Positions 50,448-58,521 of a stretch of DNA of 64,000 nt are shown here, one piece after another. Each line of letters opens with the position of its first letter. Positions within the stretch are counted from its first letter, which is position 1. The stretch covers positions 1 to 64,000 of the forward strand of contig DASZOM010000001.1 of NCBI GenBank assembly GCA_035550735.1, written 5' to 3'. The notes under the pieces are model-generated. The model saw only the letters and a list, made by a program, of their open reading frames with translations, was not told the DNA's origin and ran no database searches. The translations under genes and the position numbers were made by a program. The DNA is from JANQRA01 sp035550735. Lineage in GTDB: Bacteria > Actinomycetota > Acidimicrobiia > Spongiisociales > ZC4RG35.

Positions 50448-50842
50448 GGGCGCAGCGTATCCAGAAGGTCGTACATCGTCTTGGTCAGGGGCATGCCGGA
50501 CGCTTCATCCAATGGGACCCACCTCACCTCGTCGGCGTCGTCGCCTCGCTGCAGGTCGCCACCCACCACCTCACCGGCGAAGTCGATGAGGACGATGTGG
50601 TGCTCGGGCTCGATGACCTCGCCCACCCACAGGACTTCGCCGATCCGGACATCGAGACCGGTCTCCTCGGCCACCTCGCGGCGTGCGGCGGACTTCATCT
50701 CCTCCCCGAGCTCCACTTTGCCGCCGGGGACTGCCCACAGGCCGCGCCCGGGATCACGGCCCCGCCTCACCAGGAGGATCCTGTCCTCCTCGAGGATGAC
50801 GACACCCACCCCCACCAGGGGGGACTCACTACCGGTCGTCAT
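50444..50842 (-). CDS. Nudix hydrolase
   Basis: A 132-aa Nudix protein. The Nudix box G-x5-E-x7-REVxEExG is complete in GKVELGEEMKSAARREVAEETGL. The strand VGVGVVILEEDRILLVRRGRDPGRGLWAVPGG before it matches MutT/ADP-ribose pyrophosphatase-type members. It hydrolyses a nucleoside diphosphate linked to another moiety; the substrate is unknown. ATG 50842 overlaps the upstream GNAT gene by 14 bp and its stop overlaps the M20 ATG by 4. Confidence 0.92.
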   Translation of the reverse strand: MTTGSESPLVGVGVVILEEDRILLVRRGRDPGRGLWAVPGGKVELGEEMKSAARREVAEETGLDVRIGEVLWVGEVIEPEHHIVLIDFAGEVVGGDLQRGDDADEVRWVPLDEASGMPLTKTMYDLLDTLRP

Positions 50843-51305
50843 CGTGATGCATGATGATGGAGCGGGCCGCGAACCCACCGGCTTCGAAGAAGTTCTTGGC
50901 GAGGCGGTGCCCGGGAAGGACATGTGCGTCGAATTTGGTGATGCCTCGCTCCCGAAGCAGCTCCATGACCAGATCGCGCATCGCCTCACCCACCCCGACT
51001 TCCCTGGCCTCCGGGTCGACGAAGATCAGTCGGATCGCCCCGACCAGCTCGCCATCGGCCTGGGTGAGGAGACGTTCGACACGGCAGACGAGGAAACCGA
51101 ACGGCTGCCGCTCGATCTCACCAATCAGGACGACTGTCTCCGGATCGTCCAGCGCCTGTAGAAATGCTGCAGATACCGGCTCGTCGAGACCGTCGGCCAC
51201 CGGCCACATCCGGTGCAACGCCACCATCTCGTCCTCGAGGGCGCGGTAGAGAAGCTCCAGGACCTCGATGTCGTCGCCAGTGGCGAGGCGGGCCGATACC
51301 TTCAT
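50829..51305 (-). CDS. GNAT-family N-acetyltransferase
   Basis: A 158-aa protein. It begins VSARLATGDDIEVLELLYRALEDEM, with the acetyl-CoA loop LIFVDPEAREVGVGEAMRDLVMELLRERG (R-x2-G-x-G variant EVGVGEA) and the C-terminal GHRLAKNFFEAGGFAARSI, which is typical of RimI/GNAT proteins. ATG 51305 overlaps the mannosyltransferase stop by ATGA. The substrate is unknown. Confidence 0.87.
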   Translation of the reverse strand: MKVSARLATGDDIEVLELLYRALEDEMVALHRMWPVADGLDEPVSAAFLQALDDPETVVLIGEIERQPFGFLVCRVERLLTQADGELVGAIRLIFVDPEAREVGVGEAMRDLVMELLRERGITKFDAHVLPGHRLAKNFFEAGGFAARSIIMHHDDDR

Positions 51306-52030
51306 CGGGGCGACGTCCGACCCACCAACCGGCCCAGCCCCCACACCGTTACCAGCATCATCGCCTCGGCGACGATGCGCGGCCCCATCTTGGACGTGCC
51401 ACGGGTTCGATCGCGAAAGCTGATCGGCACCTCGGTGATGGTCAGGCCACGTTGATGGGCCCGCCACGCCATCTCGACCTGGAAGCCGTAACCGGACGCA
51501 CGAGCCTCCCGATAGGGAAGGGCGCGCAGAGCCTCTGCACGGAAGGCCCGAAATCCGGCGGTGGCGTCGCGGATCGGGAGGCCCAGCATCATCCGAGCGT
51601 AGATGTTGCCCGCCCTCGAGATGAATCGGCGGACGATGGGCCAGTCGGGAGTTGATCCGCCGGGCACATAGCGGGACCCGATGGCCAGATCGGCCCCCGC
51701 CCGAATCGCCGCCACCAGACGGGGCAGGTCGGCGGGGTCGTGCGAGAAGTCGGCGTCCATCTCGATGATCACCTCGGCGCCCTCTGCGAGGGCGTGGTCG
51801 AACGCGGCGGCGTAGGCCGGTCCGAGGCCCTCTTTCCGGGGGCGATGCAGGACCGATATCACCGGATCGTCGGCGGCGAGCCGATCGGCGAGCGCCCCGG
51901 TGCCGTCGGGGGAGCCGTCGTCGACGATCAACAGGCGGTACCCGTGGGCGACGATCGAAGGGGCTATCTGGGGGAGGTTCTCGAGCTCGTTGTAAGTCGG
52001 TAGGGCGACCGTGACCCGCTCAGTCGACAC
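51302..52030 (-). CDS. Polyprenol-phosphate mannosyltransferase-like GT2
   Basis: A 242-aa family-2 glycosyltransferase. It has VALPTYNELENLPQI, LLIVDDGSPDGTGALAD, the metal-binding EMDADFSHDPADL, IGSRYVPGGST, DATAGFRAFRAEAL and VEMAWRAHQRGLTITEVPISFRDRTRGTSKM, the pattern of dolichol/polyprenol-phosphate mannose synthases (Dpm1, Ppm1). It lacks a large membrane domain. The product would serve envelope glycan or protein mannosylation. It overlaps the DUF4193 gene by 11 bp. Confidence 0.9.
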   Translation of the reverse strand: MSTERVTVALPTYNELENLPQIAPSIVAHGYRLLIVDDGSPDGTGALADRLAADDPVISVLHRPRKEGLGPAYAAAFDHALAEGAEVIIEMDADFSHDPADLPRLVAAIRAGADLAIGSRYVPGGSTPDWPIVRRFISRAGNIYARMMLGLPIRDATAGFRAFRAEALRALPYREARASGYGFQVEMAWRAHQRGLTITEVPISFRDRTRGTSKMGPRIVAEAMMLVTVWGLGRLVGRTSPR

Positions 52031-52502
52031 AGTCGAAGCAGATCATCTTGCGTTTGTTGGCGAGCTGGCTGGTCCTCTTGACCATGAAGCAGGACTGGCA
52101 CACGAACTCGTCGGCCTTCTGGCTCTGAGCGTCGACGTTGAGGGTGAGCTCTTCGCGACGCATGGCACGTAGCTCGGCCACCTCGTCGACGAGCATCGCC
52201 TCGTTGGCCTCGTCGTCGAGCAGCTGGAGCTCCTGGTTCTCCAGCTCCTCCAGCGCCTCGGCGGTCTCCTCGTCGTGCTCTTCGTCCTCTTCGTCCTCGT
52301 CGTACTCGTCGTCGGATTCCTCTTCCTCGTCGAATTCCTCTTCACCGAGGTCGGCGGGAAGAGCCTCGTCCAGATCCTCCTCGAGATCCTCGTCGAGGGT
52401 CGCCTCGTCGATGTCTTCGATCTCCTCCAGGTCTTCGAGATCGTCGACGAGGTCTTCTGGATCGTCTGCTTCGATCAGGTTGTCCAAGTCTTTTTCAGCC
52501 AT
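52020..52502 (-). CDS. DUF4193-type zinc-ribbon protein with long acidic region
   Basis: A 160-aa protein. The C-terminal part EFVCQSCFMVKRTSQLANKRKMICFDCVD carries two Cys pairs (C-x2-C and C-x2-C) typical of the actinobacterial DUF4193 family. The central part (about 10-110) is almost entirely Asp and Glu with few basic residues and is unusually long for the family, which is usually near 100 aa. ATG 52502 was chosen. Acidity suggests binding to a basic partner such as RNA polymerase or ribosomal protein; that is speculation. Confidence 0.85.
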   Translation of the reverse strand: MAEKDLDNLIEADDPEDLVDDLEDLEEIEDIDEATLDEDLEEDLDEALPADLGEEEFDEEEESDDEYDEDEEDEEHDEETAEALEELENQELQLLDDEANEAMLVDEVAELRAMRREELTLNVDAQSQKADEFVCQSCFMVKRTSQLANKRKMICFDCVD

Positions 52503-52550
52503 ATTCGGGGCTCTCAGACCTCGTAGGGCGGCGGGAGTATGCCACATTCC

Positions 52551-53432
52551 TCAAATCTTGAGACGTAGCGCGGCCGGCACAACCCGGCCACTGACCGGGG
52601 TATTCCCGAGGTAGTCACCGTCCGCTTCCACGGGCCAGACGACGTCGGTCTCGATCTTGAAATGCGACGTGGAGAGACGGCGCACCGTTCGATCACGAAG
52701 ATGCGTTCCCTTGATCACCTTCGGGACCAGAGCCGGGGCCTGACGTTTGCGGGCATCGATGATCTGGAGGTCGAGGACGCCGTCGACGAGTGTCGCCTTG
52801 GGAGCCACGTTCCAACCGCCCGCGAAGAACTGGGCGTTTGCCAATATGACCGCCAATGCGCCCGACTCATAGGTTCGGCGTTCGGTCTCGATGCTGACAT
52901 TGGCACGGGGAAAACCCGGGAGACGGGCTGCGAAGGCGAGGGGGTAACGGGCGGCTCCAAGCCGCCGACCGAGACGCGGCGCGGTTTGCGCAGCCGCCGC
53001 TCCCACTCCCGTCTGGGCTACGTTGACGAAGTACCGGGTGCCCCAGGAGCCCTCGAGTGTCGCCACGTCGATCGGATAGACCTGATCACCGACCAGATGC
53101 GTCGCCGCCGCGGCGAGGTCCTGGGGTATTCCGAACGTGCGCAACAGGTCACAACCCGTGCCCGCAGGGAGAACGCCGATCACCGGAGTCTCCATCCCGT
53201 TCGACAGCAAGACATTCGCAAGCAGGTTCACCGTGCCGTCCCCACCCACCGCGGCGAAGTGCTCGAAGCCGTCCCGGGCACCGGCCGAGATCACCTCGAC
53301 TGCCGCCTCCCGTCCCTGTGGCGTCTCGATCCTGGCATCGACACCGGCCGCCTCCAACGCGGTGCGTACCGTCTCGGGGCTCACCGCACTGCGACCGGCG
53401 ACGGTGTTGACCACCACCAGCCAGCGAGCCAT
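52551..53432 (-). CDS. Diacylglycerol kinase-family lipid kinase
   Basis: A 293-aa enzyme. The catalytic domain has VNTVAGRSAV, the nucleotide-binding AVGGDGTVNLLANVLL, GVLPAGTGCDLLRTFGIP and a C-terminal lobe with VILANAQFFAGGWNVAPKATLVDGVLDLQII. It matches the YegS/BmrU/DgkB lipid kinase family. Likely substrates are diacylglycerol or a related lipid alcohol. It shares one base with helY (TGATG) and lies 48 bp before the DUF4193 gene. Confidence 0.93.
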   Translation of the reverse strand: MARWLVVVNTVAGRSAVSPETVRTALEAAGVDARIETPQGREAAVEVISAGARDGFEHFAAVGGDGTVNLLANVLLSNGMETPVIGVLPAGTGCDLLRTFGIPQDLAAAATHLVGDQVYPIDVATLEGSWGTRYFVNVAQTGVGAAAAQTAPRLGRRLGAARYPLAFAARLPGFPRANVSIETERRTYESGALAVILANAQFFAGGWNVAPKATLVDGVLDLQIIDARKRQAPALVPKVIKGTHLRDRTVRRLSTSHFKIETDVVWPVEADGDYLGNTPVSGRVVPAALRLKI

Positions 53433-55972
53433 CAGCCGACACCCTGGGCGGCCACGACTCCCCTGTCGACCGCCCGCAGGGCGTCCGACGCCTCGTCTGC
53501 GATCTCGGAGGCAGCGTCACGGAGTTGACGGAGCAGGTCGGCGAGTTGACGGCTGACCCGGACGAAGTCTCCTGGGGCCATGCCTTTCGTGGCGAGATCG
53601 TCGAAGGACGCCCCTCCTGCCCACTCATGGGCGACCCTTCCGAACCCGGGGTCGGGTCGGCGCATCGGAGTCAGGCGGTATTCCCCTCCAAGGTCGTTCA
53701 GCTCCTTCCAGATGCTCTCGACCATGTCCCATCGCTCTTCGAGCATCTCGGTGGGCCAGTCCGGCGACGACACCTGGTCGGTTCTCGGCTCGTAGACGAA
53801 CACCGAGACCAGCGCGACCAGCTCGGGTACGTCGAGCCCGTGGAAGGCCCCCCGCTCCAGGGCCTCGGTTACCAACAGGTCGGATTCGTTGTAGATCCGG
53901 CGCAACCGCATTCCCCGCGGTGTGAGCGACCATCCATCCATGTAGCCGAGGTCGGTCAGCAGCTCACGGATCGCCTTGAACTCCTCGACCAGCCCGAACC
54001 CGGACGATCTTCGCACCGTCCGCAGCTGTTCGAGACGGGCGGAGATCCTCCGCGCCTTTCGCAGGGCCGAGACGTGATGGGCGGCGTCGGGGCACTCCGC
54101 CACCGGATGGTCCACCATCAGGTGGGACCGCGGCCCCCGGTCGCCGCGACGTGGCGGGACCTTGCGCAGCATGCGAAGGGTGTCCTGAACGAATCGGCGA
54201 TCCCGCGGCCGGAACGGCGCGGGCAGCGAGATGTTGGCCACGACCTCACTGGCTTCCGGGATCTGGCGATATCCCAGGGTGGACACCCGCCCCGCCGTGG
54301 ACAGCATCAGGTATCGGGAGCCCCCGTCCTTCGAGGAGAGCCGCTTGAGGACGACATATCTCCCGTCTCGCGGACCGCCCACCACGTCGAGCACCTGACC
54401 GGGACCGAGCAGCGCGGCCATCCCGTCGCGTCGGTGCGAAGGCGGGGCGGCCTCGACCATGGCCAGGTACTGCTCGACATCGCCGCGCTCGCACCGCGCC
54501 TGGTCCAGCTCCTTGCGGAGCTGCTCTTCCAGGGCCTCGATCTGGTTGCCCGACTGCGTCTTGCGCTCCTCACGCTGAAAGGCGGCGAATGACGCCCGCA
54601 GCAACTCCTCGGCACGTGACTCGGAGTAGTTGGCCACCAGATTGGCGGTCATGTTGTACGTGGGCCGGAAGCTCGACTCGAGCTCGTGCGCCCCGAGCGA
54701 GGCGATCTCGGTCACCTGCCGGAACCTGACGAACGGGGAATGGAGGACCACGCCGAATCCCTCGACATCGATACCCCTCCTGCCGGCGCGACCTGTGAGC
54801 TGGGTGTAGTCGCCCGGCTGGAGCAGCTCGTGGGACTCCCCGTTGAACTTGCTCAGATTCTCGATCACGACGGACCGGGCCGGCATGTTGATCCCGAGTG
54901 CGAGTGTCTCTGTGGCGAAGACCACCTTGATGAGCCCTCGCTTGAACAGCTCCTCGACCGTCTCCTTGAAGGCGGGGACCAGCCCGGCGTGATGAGCCGC
55001 GATCCCCGATTCGAGAGCCCACACCCAGCGGTCGTACCCGAGAACGTCGAGGTCTTCGCCCCCGAGGTGATCGGTCAGATCCTCGGCAATCTCCCGGATA
55101 GCGCTCCGCTCCTCGGCGCTGGTGAGCCGTACCCCGGACTCGGCCAGCCGCATGGCAGCGGCGTCACATCCTGCCCTCGAGAAGATGAAGTAGATGGCGG
55201 GCAGCATCCGGTTCGCCGCCAGCTCCTCGATGGTCTCCGCCCGGGTCGGTGTCTTGAATCGACGCCGTCGACCCCGTTCCAGGCTGAGCATGTGCTCCAG
55301 CCGGGGGTTGGGCCGTCTCCTGCCATCTCTCTCGGCGAACATGGGGAGGAAGTGCATCTGGCCCGTCCCCGACCGCTCTTTGACCATGTACATCGACTCC
55401 AGGGGGACCGGTCGCTCGGTGCTGGCGACGAGGCGCGTCGGGCCCCGACGCTCTTCTATCCATTGGGCGAACTCGACGTTGTTGGAGATGGTCGCCGACA
55501 AGCAGACGAACCGCACATGGGACGGGCAGTGGATGATCACCTCCTCCCAGGCGGCCCCGCGGGAGGGATCCTGGAGATAGTGCGCCTCGTCGAGGATCAC
55601 CGTCGCCACATCGTCGAGCCGGTCCGGGTCGGCATAGATCATGTTGCGCAGCACCTCGAGGGTGGCGACGATCACCGCGGCGTCGGGATTGACCACGTTG
55701 TCACCGGTGAGGAGACCCACCTCTCCGGGTGGGTAGACCACGGACAGGTCGGCGAACTTCTGATTGGAAAGCGCCTTGATCGGTGTCGTGTAGAAGACCC
55801 GCTGGCCCGAGGAACGGGCCAGGTACGTGGCCGCCTCGGCGACCAGCGTCTTGCCGGCCCCGGTGGGCGCGGTCACCACCACCGAGATGCCTTCCTCTAT
55901 GGCGGCAGCAGCCTCACGTTGGAACTCGTCGGCGACGAACTCGAACCGGTTCCAGAACTCCTCGAGGCTCAC
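53432..55972 (-). CDS. helY: Ski2/Mtr4-like ATP-dependent helicase HelY
   Basis: An 846-aa superfamily 2 helicase. Motif I is TAPTGAGKT (34-42), motif II is DEAH (128-131), motif III is LSATIS, motif V includes VFATETLALGINMPARSV and motif VI is TQLTGRAGRRGIDVEG. The C-terminal third includes a DSHCT-type helical bundle ending ADLLRQLRDAASEIADEA. Such helicases unwind RNA or RNA/DNA during turnover. It follows tatC with a 4-bp overlap, the same order as Rv2092c-Rv2094c in M. tuberculosis. Confidence 0.94.
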   Translation of the reverse strand: MSLEEFWNRFEFVADEFQREAAAAIEEGISVVVTAPTGAGKTLVAEAATYLARSSGQRVFYTTPIKALSNQKFADLSVVYPPGEVGLLTGDNVVNPDAAVIVATLEVLRNMIYADPDRLDDVATVILDEAHYLQDPSRGAAWEEVIIHCPSHVRFVCLSATISNNVEFAQWIEERRGPTRLVASTERPVPLESMYMVKERSGTGQMHFLPMFAERDGRRRPNPRLEHMLSLERGRRRRFKTPTRAETIEELAANRMLPAIYFIFSRAGCDAAAMRLAESGVRLTSAEERSAIREIAEDLTDHLGGEDLDVLGYDRWVWALESGIAAHHAGLVPAFKETVEELFKRGLIKVVFATETLALGINMPARSVVIENLSKFNGESHELLQPGDYTQLTGRAGRRGIDVEGFGVVLHSPFVRFRQVTEIASLGAHELESSFRPTYNMTANLVANYSESRAEELLRASFAAFQREERKTQSGNQIEALEEQLRKELDQARCERGDVEQYLAMVEAAPPSHRRDGMAALLGPGQVLDVVGGPRDGRYVVLKRLSSKDGGSRYLMLSTAGRVSTLGYRQIPEASEVVANISLPAPFRPRDRRFVQDTLRMLRKVPPRRGDRGPRSHLMVDHPVAECPDAAHHVSALRKARRISARLEQLRTVRRSSGFGLVEEFKAIRELLTDLGYMDGWSLTPRGMRLRRIYNESDLLVTEALERGAFHGLDVPELVALVSVFVYEPRTDQVSSPDWPTEMLEERWDMVESIWKELNDLGGEYRLTPMRRPDPGFGRVAHEWAGGASFDDLATKGMAPGDFVRVSRQLADLLRQLRDAASEIADEASDALRAVDRGVVAAQGVG

Positions 55973-56679
55973 TTCTTCAGCACCAGCCTGACCAGCCAGT
56001 AGGTGATCTCATACATGAGATACAAGGGCCCTGAGAGTGCGAAGAGCGTGAGGGCATCGCCACTCGGGGTGATGAGCGCCGCACCCAGGACCACCAGGAT
56101 GACGGCCCAGCGTCGGCCCCGGGAAAGTTGGGCCGAGGAGACGACACCGAATGCGGCGGCCGCAAAGAGGAACACCGGGTAGAGGAAGGCGAGTCCAAAG
56201 GCGAGGAGGAAACGGAGCACGAAGGCGTAGTAATCACCGACCAGGAGATCGTTTCTGATGTCGGGGAAGATCCCGAGCAGGAACTCGAGACCGCGGGGCA
56301 GGAGCCAGTAGCCGAAGATGACTCCCCCGACGAAGAGGATCACCAGGGCGGCGACGATCGGGACGGCCCACTTTCTCTCCTTGCCGGTGAGTGCCGGGGT
56401 GACGAAGGCCCAGATCTGGTAGAGCACCACCGGGCTGGCCAGGATCACACCGCCGAAGAGGGCGATCCTCATCAGGACTCCCCATTCCTCCCCCGCCCGC
56501 AGTGCCTGGAACTGACGGCCCGGAGCGGCATCGTGGAACGGGGCCTCGAGAATAGAACGTAGGGCGTCGGCGAAGAAGAAGGCGACGACACCGCCGATCG
56601 TCAGTGCGATCACGATCTTGAGCAACCGCCAGCGCAGCTCCTCGAGATGGGAGAGGATGGTCTGGGGGTTATCGCTCAC
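55969..56679 (-). CDS. tatC: Sec-independent translocase TatC
   Basis: A 236-aa integral membrane protein that recognises twin-arginine signal peptides. It starts ILSHLEELRWRLLKIVIALTIGG, the family hallmark, and has six hydrophobic segments, with FVTPALTGKERKWAVPIV and FLLAFGLAFLYPVFLFAAAAFGV as landmarks and conserved Glu in the N-terminal HLEELR. It overlaps tatA by ATGA upstream and helY downstream. Confidence 0.95.
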   Translation of the reverse strand: MSDNPQTILSHLEELRWRLLKIVIALTIGGVVAFFFADALRSILEAPFHDAAPGRQFQALRAGEEWGVLMRIALFGGVILASPVVLYQIWAFVTPALTGKERKWAVPIVAALVILFVGGVIFGYWLLPRGLEFLLGIFPDIRNDLLVGDYYAFVLRFLLAFGLAFLYPVFLFAAAAFGVVSSAQLSRGRRWAVILVVLGAALITPSGDALTLFALSGPLYLMYEITYWLVRLVLKK

Positions 56680-57056
56680 TCTTCGGGATCGGATGGGGCG
56701 GCGTCCGGCTCCCGCTCCGCCTCCATCGCCTCGAGGTCACGCATGGCGTCCTCCGGCGTGGGCCCCGAGACAGGCTTGGGACCCTTCCATTGGTAGCGCT
56801 TGCCGCCTATCTCGCCCACCTCGTCCCTGATCTCGGTGAATGGCTTCTTCACGTCTTCGAGCGGGCTCTTCAGCTCCTGGCCCACCGTCTTGAGATCCTT
56901 CACCTCGGCCTCGAGGCCTGCGGTTATCTCCCGGGCGGCGTTGCGCAGCTCCCTGGTCCATTCCCCGAGCTTGCGGGCGATTTCGGGCAGACGATGAGGG
57001 CCCAGGACGATGAGGGCGATGATGGCGATGATGACGACCTCGCCGGGCTGGAGCAT
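56676..57056 (-). CDS. tatA: Twin-arginine translocase TatA/TatB subunit
   Basis: A 126-aa protein. A short N-terminal transmembrane helix (about 5-20, VVIIAIIALIVLGPHRLPEIARKLG) is followed by an amphipathic helix and a charged, Pro-containing tail. The FGP-like hinge reads LGPHRLPE, closer to TatB/TatA-like proteins of actinobacteria. It forms the pore with TatC, encoded next. The ATG at 57056 lies 6 nt after a TAGCAT -10 box, so the mRNA is predicted to be leaderless. Confidence 0.92.
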   Translation of the reverse strand: MLQPGEVVIIAIIALIVLGPHRLPEIARKLGEWTRELRNAAREITAGLEAEVKDLKTVGQELKSPLEDVKKPFTEIRDEVGEIGGKRYQWKGPKPVSGPTPEDAMRDLEAMEAEREPDAAPSDPEE

Positions 57057-57062
57057 GGGCGG

Positions 57063-57068
57063 ATGCTA
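57063..57068 (-). promoter_or_regulatory. Candidate leaderless -10 box of the tatA operon
   Basis: Minus-strand TAGCAT (TANNNT type) is followed by six bases and then the tatA ATG, placing the transcription start on the A of the start codon. No Shine-Dalgarno sequence is present. No good -35 is seen. It lies just downstream of a terminator, so it marks the start of a new unit. Confidence 0.55.
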
Positions 57069-57135
57069 AAGGTTCGGCCTCGAGTACAGGGATGGGTGGG
57101 GCGTCGTGCGGGTGCGACGCAAAGTCGGCTCGCTA

Positions 57136-57175
57136 TAAAAGGAGAAGGTGGCGACCGCCCGATCGCCACCTTCTC
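57136..57175 (-). terminator. Rho-independent terminator after the zinc-ribbon gene
   Basis: A perfect 13-bp stem, GAGAAGGTGGCGA (57142-57154) with TCGCCACCTTCTC (57163-57175) and an 8-nt loop. On the minus strand it is followed by CCTTTTAT. It ends transcription coming from pafB-pafC-zinc ribbon before the tatA promoter. Confidence 0.85.
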
Positions 57176-57213
57176 AGCAGAGCACCGTCCCCCCGGCGCT
57201 CAACCCTCGGTCT

Positions 57214-57504
57214 TCAGCCGGCCAAGAGGCGGAGTGGATCCGGCTCCGTCTCCAGGGCGGCCATGAATGCCTCGATCTCCTCCTCGGTGATCGGGTCGGG
57301 GTTGATGACCTCGAAATGAACGCCTGTAGCAAGCAGCACACTGACGACACGGGAGTTCGCCGGGCGCCTCTGCTCGGACGTGCAGCTCGGGCACTTGAAG
57401 CAATAGTCGCCTTCCCTACCGCCTGGACGCAGCTCCAGTGCCACGTCTCCGGGCGTCAGGTGGATATCGCCACAACGAGTGCACGTTGTCTTGATGGTGG
57501 TCAT
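57214..57504 (-). CDS. Small zinc-ribbon protein
   Basis: A 96-aa protein. Cysteines lie in TTCTRCGDIHL (Cys8, Cys11) and YCFKCPSCTSEQ (three Cys), enough for a zinc ribbon with N- and C-terminal knuckles. The rest is mixed alpha/beta, ending ITEEEIEAFMAALET. It stands between pafC (90-bp gap) and a strong terminator. The family is not certain; homologues of similar size seem widespread in high-GC actinobacteria. Role unknown. Confidence 0.75.
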   Translation of the reverse strand: MTTIKTTCTRCGDIHLTPGDVALELRPGGREGDYCFKCPSCTSEQRRPANSRVVSVLLATGVHFEVINPDPITEEEIEAFMAALETEPDPLRLLAG

Positions 57505-57594
57505 CTCTTGGTCTCCGGTCTCCGCATTCGGTAGAGAACGGAATCGGCAAATTGATGCGAGAACTGAAGCGCGTGCCGCTAGGTCTTTCGACCC

Positions 57595-58521
57595 CTATTG
57601 ATGTGCGGAGAGGATCGCGGAGCCGATTTTCTCTACACGTTCGGCCACTTTCGCGCCTTCGACGAGACGCGCCTGTGTGCCGAGCCGGAGGAGGAGACGG
57701 GCGGGGACCTCGGTGTCCGGGGAATGAAACCGGATCCGGGTCCGGTCCTTGCTCTCGCTGATCACCTCCACCGGGTAGTACTCGAGGACCCATCGGGCCG
57801 CGGGTGCGAGGTCGATCACGGAGACGATGTCGTCATCCGAGGGCGTGTATCCGACGAATGGCTCGGGGATCTCTGCGGGCCGCTCGAAGGTCTCTGGAAG
57901 GACCGTCATCTCCTTGATCCGGTCGACACGGAAGGTGCGCTGACCGTCGACGAGCCGGCAGTGGCCGAGCACGTACCACCGTCCCAGGGTGGTGAAGACA
58001 GACCACGGCTCGATCTCCCGCCCGGTCGTCTCCTCGCGGCCCACCGAGCGGTAGGTGATGCGGACCACGTGCTGATCGGCAGCCGCGTCCCTCAGGGCGC
58101 CAACGCTCTTCGACTCGTCGGGCACGTCGACGACGAGTGAGGTGTCGGCCTCCGGGATCACCGCCTTGGTGAGCTTGCGCACGGCCGACTCCAGGGCCGG
58201 GCTCGCCTCGCCGGAGGCGATGACCGTCAGCCCGGCGGCGAGCAGGCCGAGAGCCTCGGTCGGGGTGAGACGGGGCGCCTTGGCGAAGAAGTCGGCGGCG
58301 TCGATGACCACCTCGTCCTCGTCGAGGTAGGCCTCCATGAGGTCGCCCGGGCCGTAGCCGGGGAGCCCGCAAACGAAGATGGTGTCGAGGTCGCGGGTCA
58401 GCTGCTCTCTGGTGTACCCAAACCGCTCGGTGATCTCGTCGACGTCGACGGCCGTCCGGTCGAGCACGTATGGGATCAGCGCCAGGATCCGTGAGATGCG
58501 GGAGACGGTGCGCGAGCTCAT
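57595..58521 (-). CDS. pafC: WYL-domain transcriptional regulator PafC
   Basis: A 308-aa regulator. A winged-helix N-terminus (TVSRISRILALIPYVLDRTAVDVDEITERFGYTREQLTRDLDTIF) is followed by a WYL domain with VRITYRSVGREE, IEPWSVFTTLGRWYVLGHCRLVDGQRTFRVDRI, and a WCX end. With PafB it forms the activator of the mycobacterial DNA-damage response independent of LexA. ATG 58521 overlaps the pafB stop by 4 bp. Confidence 0.92.
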   Translation of the reverse strand: MSSRTVSRISRILALIPYVLDRTAVDVDEITERFGYTREQLTRDLDTIFVCGLPGYGPGDLMEAYLDEDEVVIDAADFFAKAPRLTPTEALGLLAAGLTVIASGEASPALESAVRKLTKAVIPEADTSLVVDVPDESKSVGALRDAAADQHVVRITYRSVGREETTGREIEPWSVFTTLGRWYVLGHCRLVDGQRTFRVDRIKEMTVLPETFERPAEIPEPFVGYTPSDDDIVSVIDLAPAARWVLEYYPVEVISESKDRTRIRFHSPDTEVPARLLLRLGTQARLVEGAKVAERVEKIGSAILSAHQ

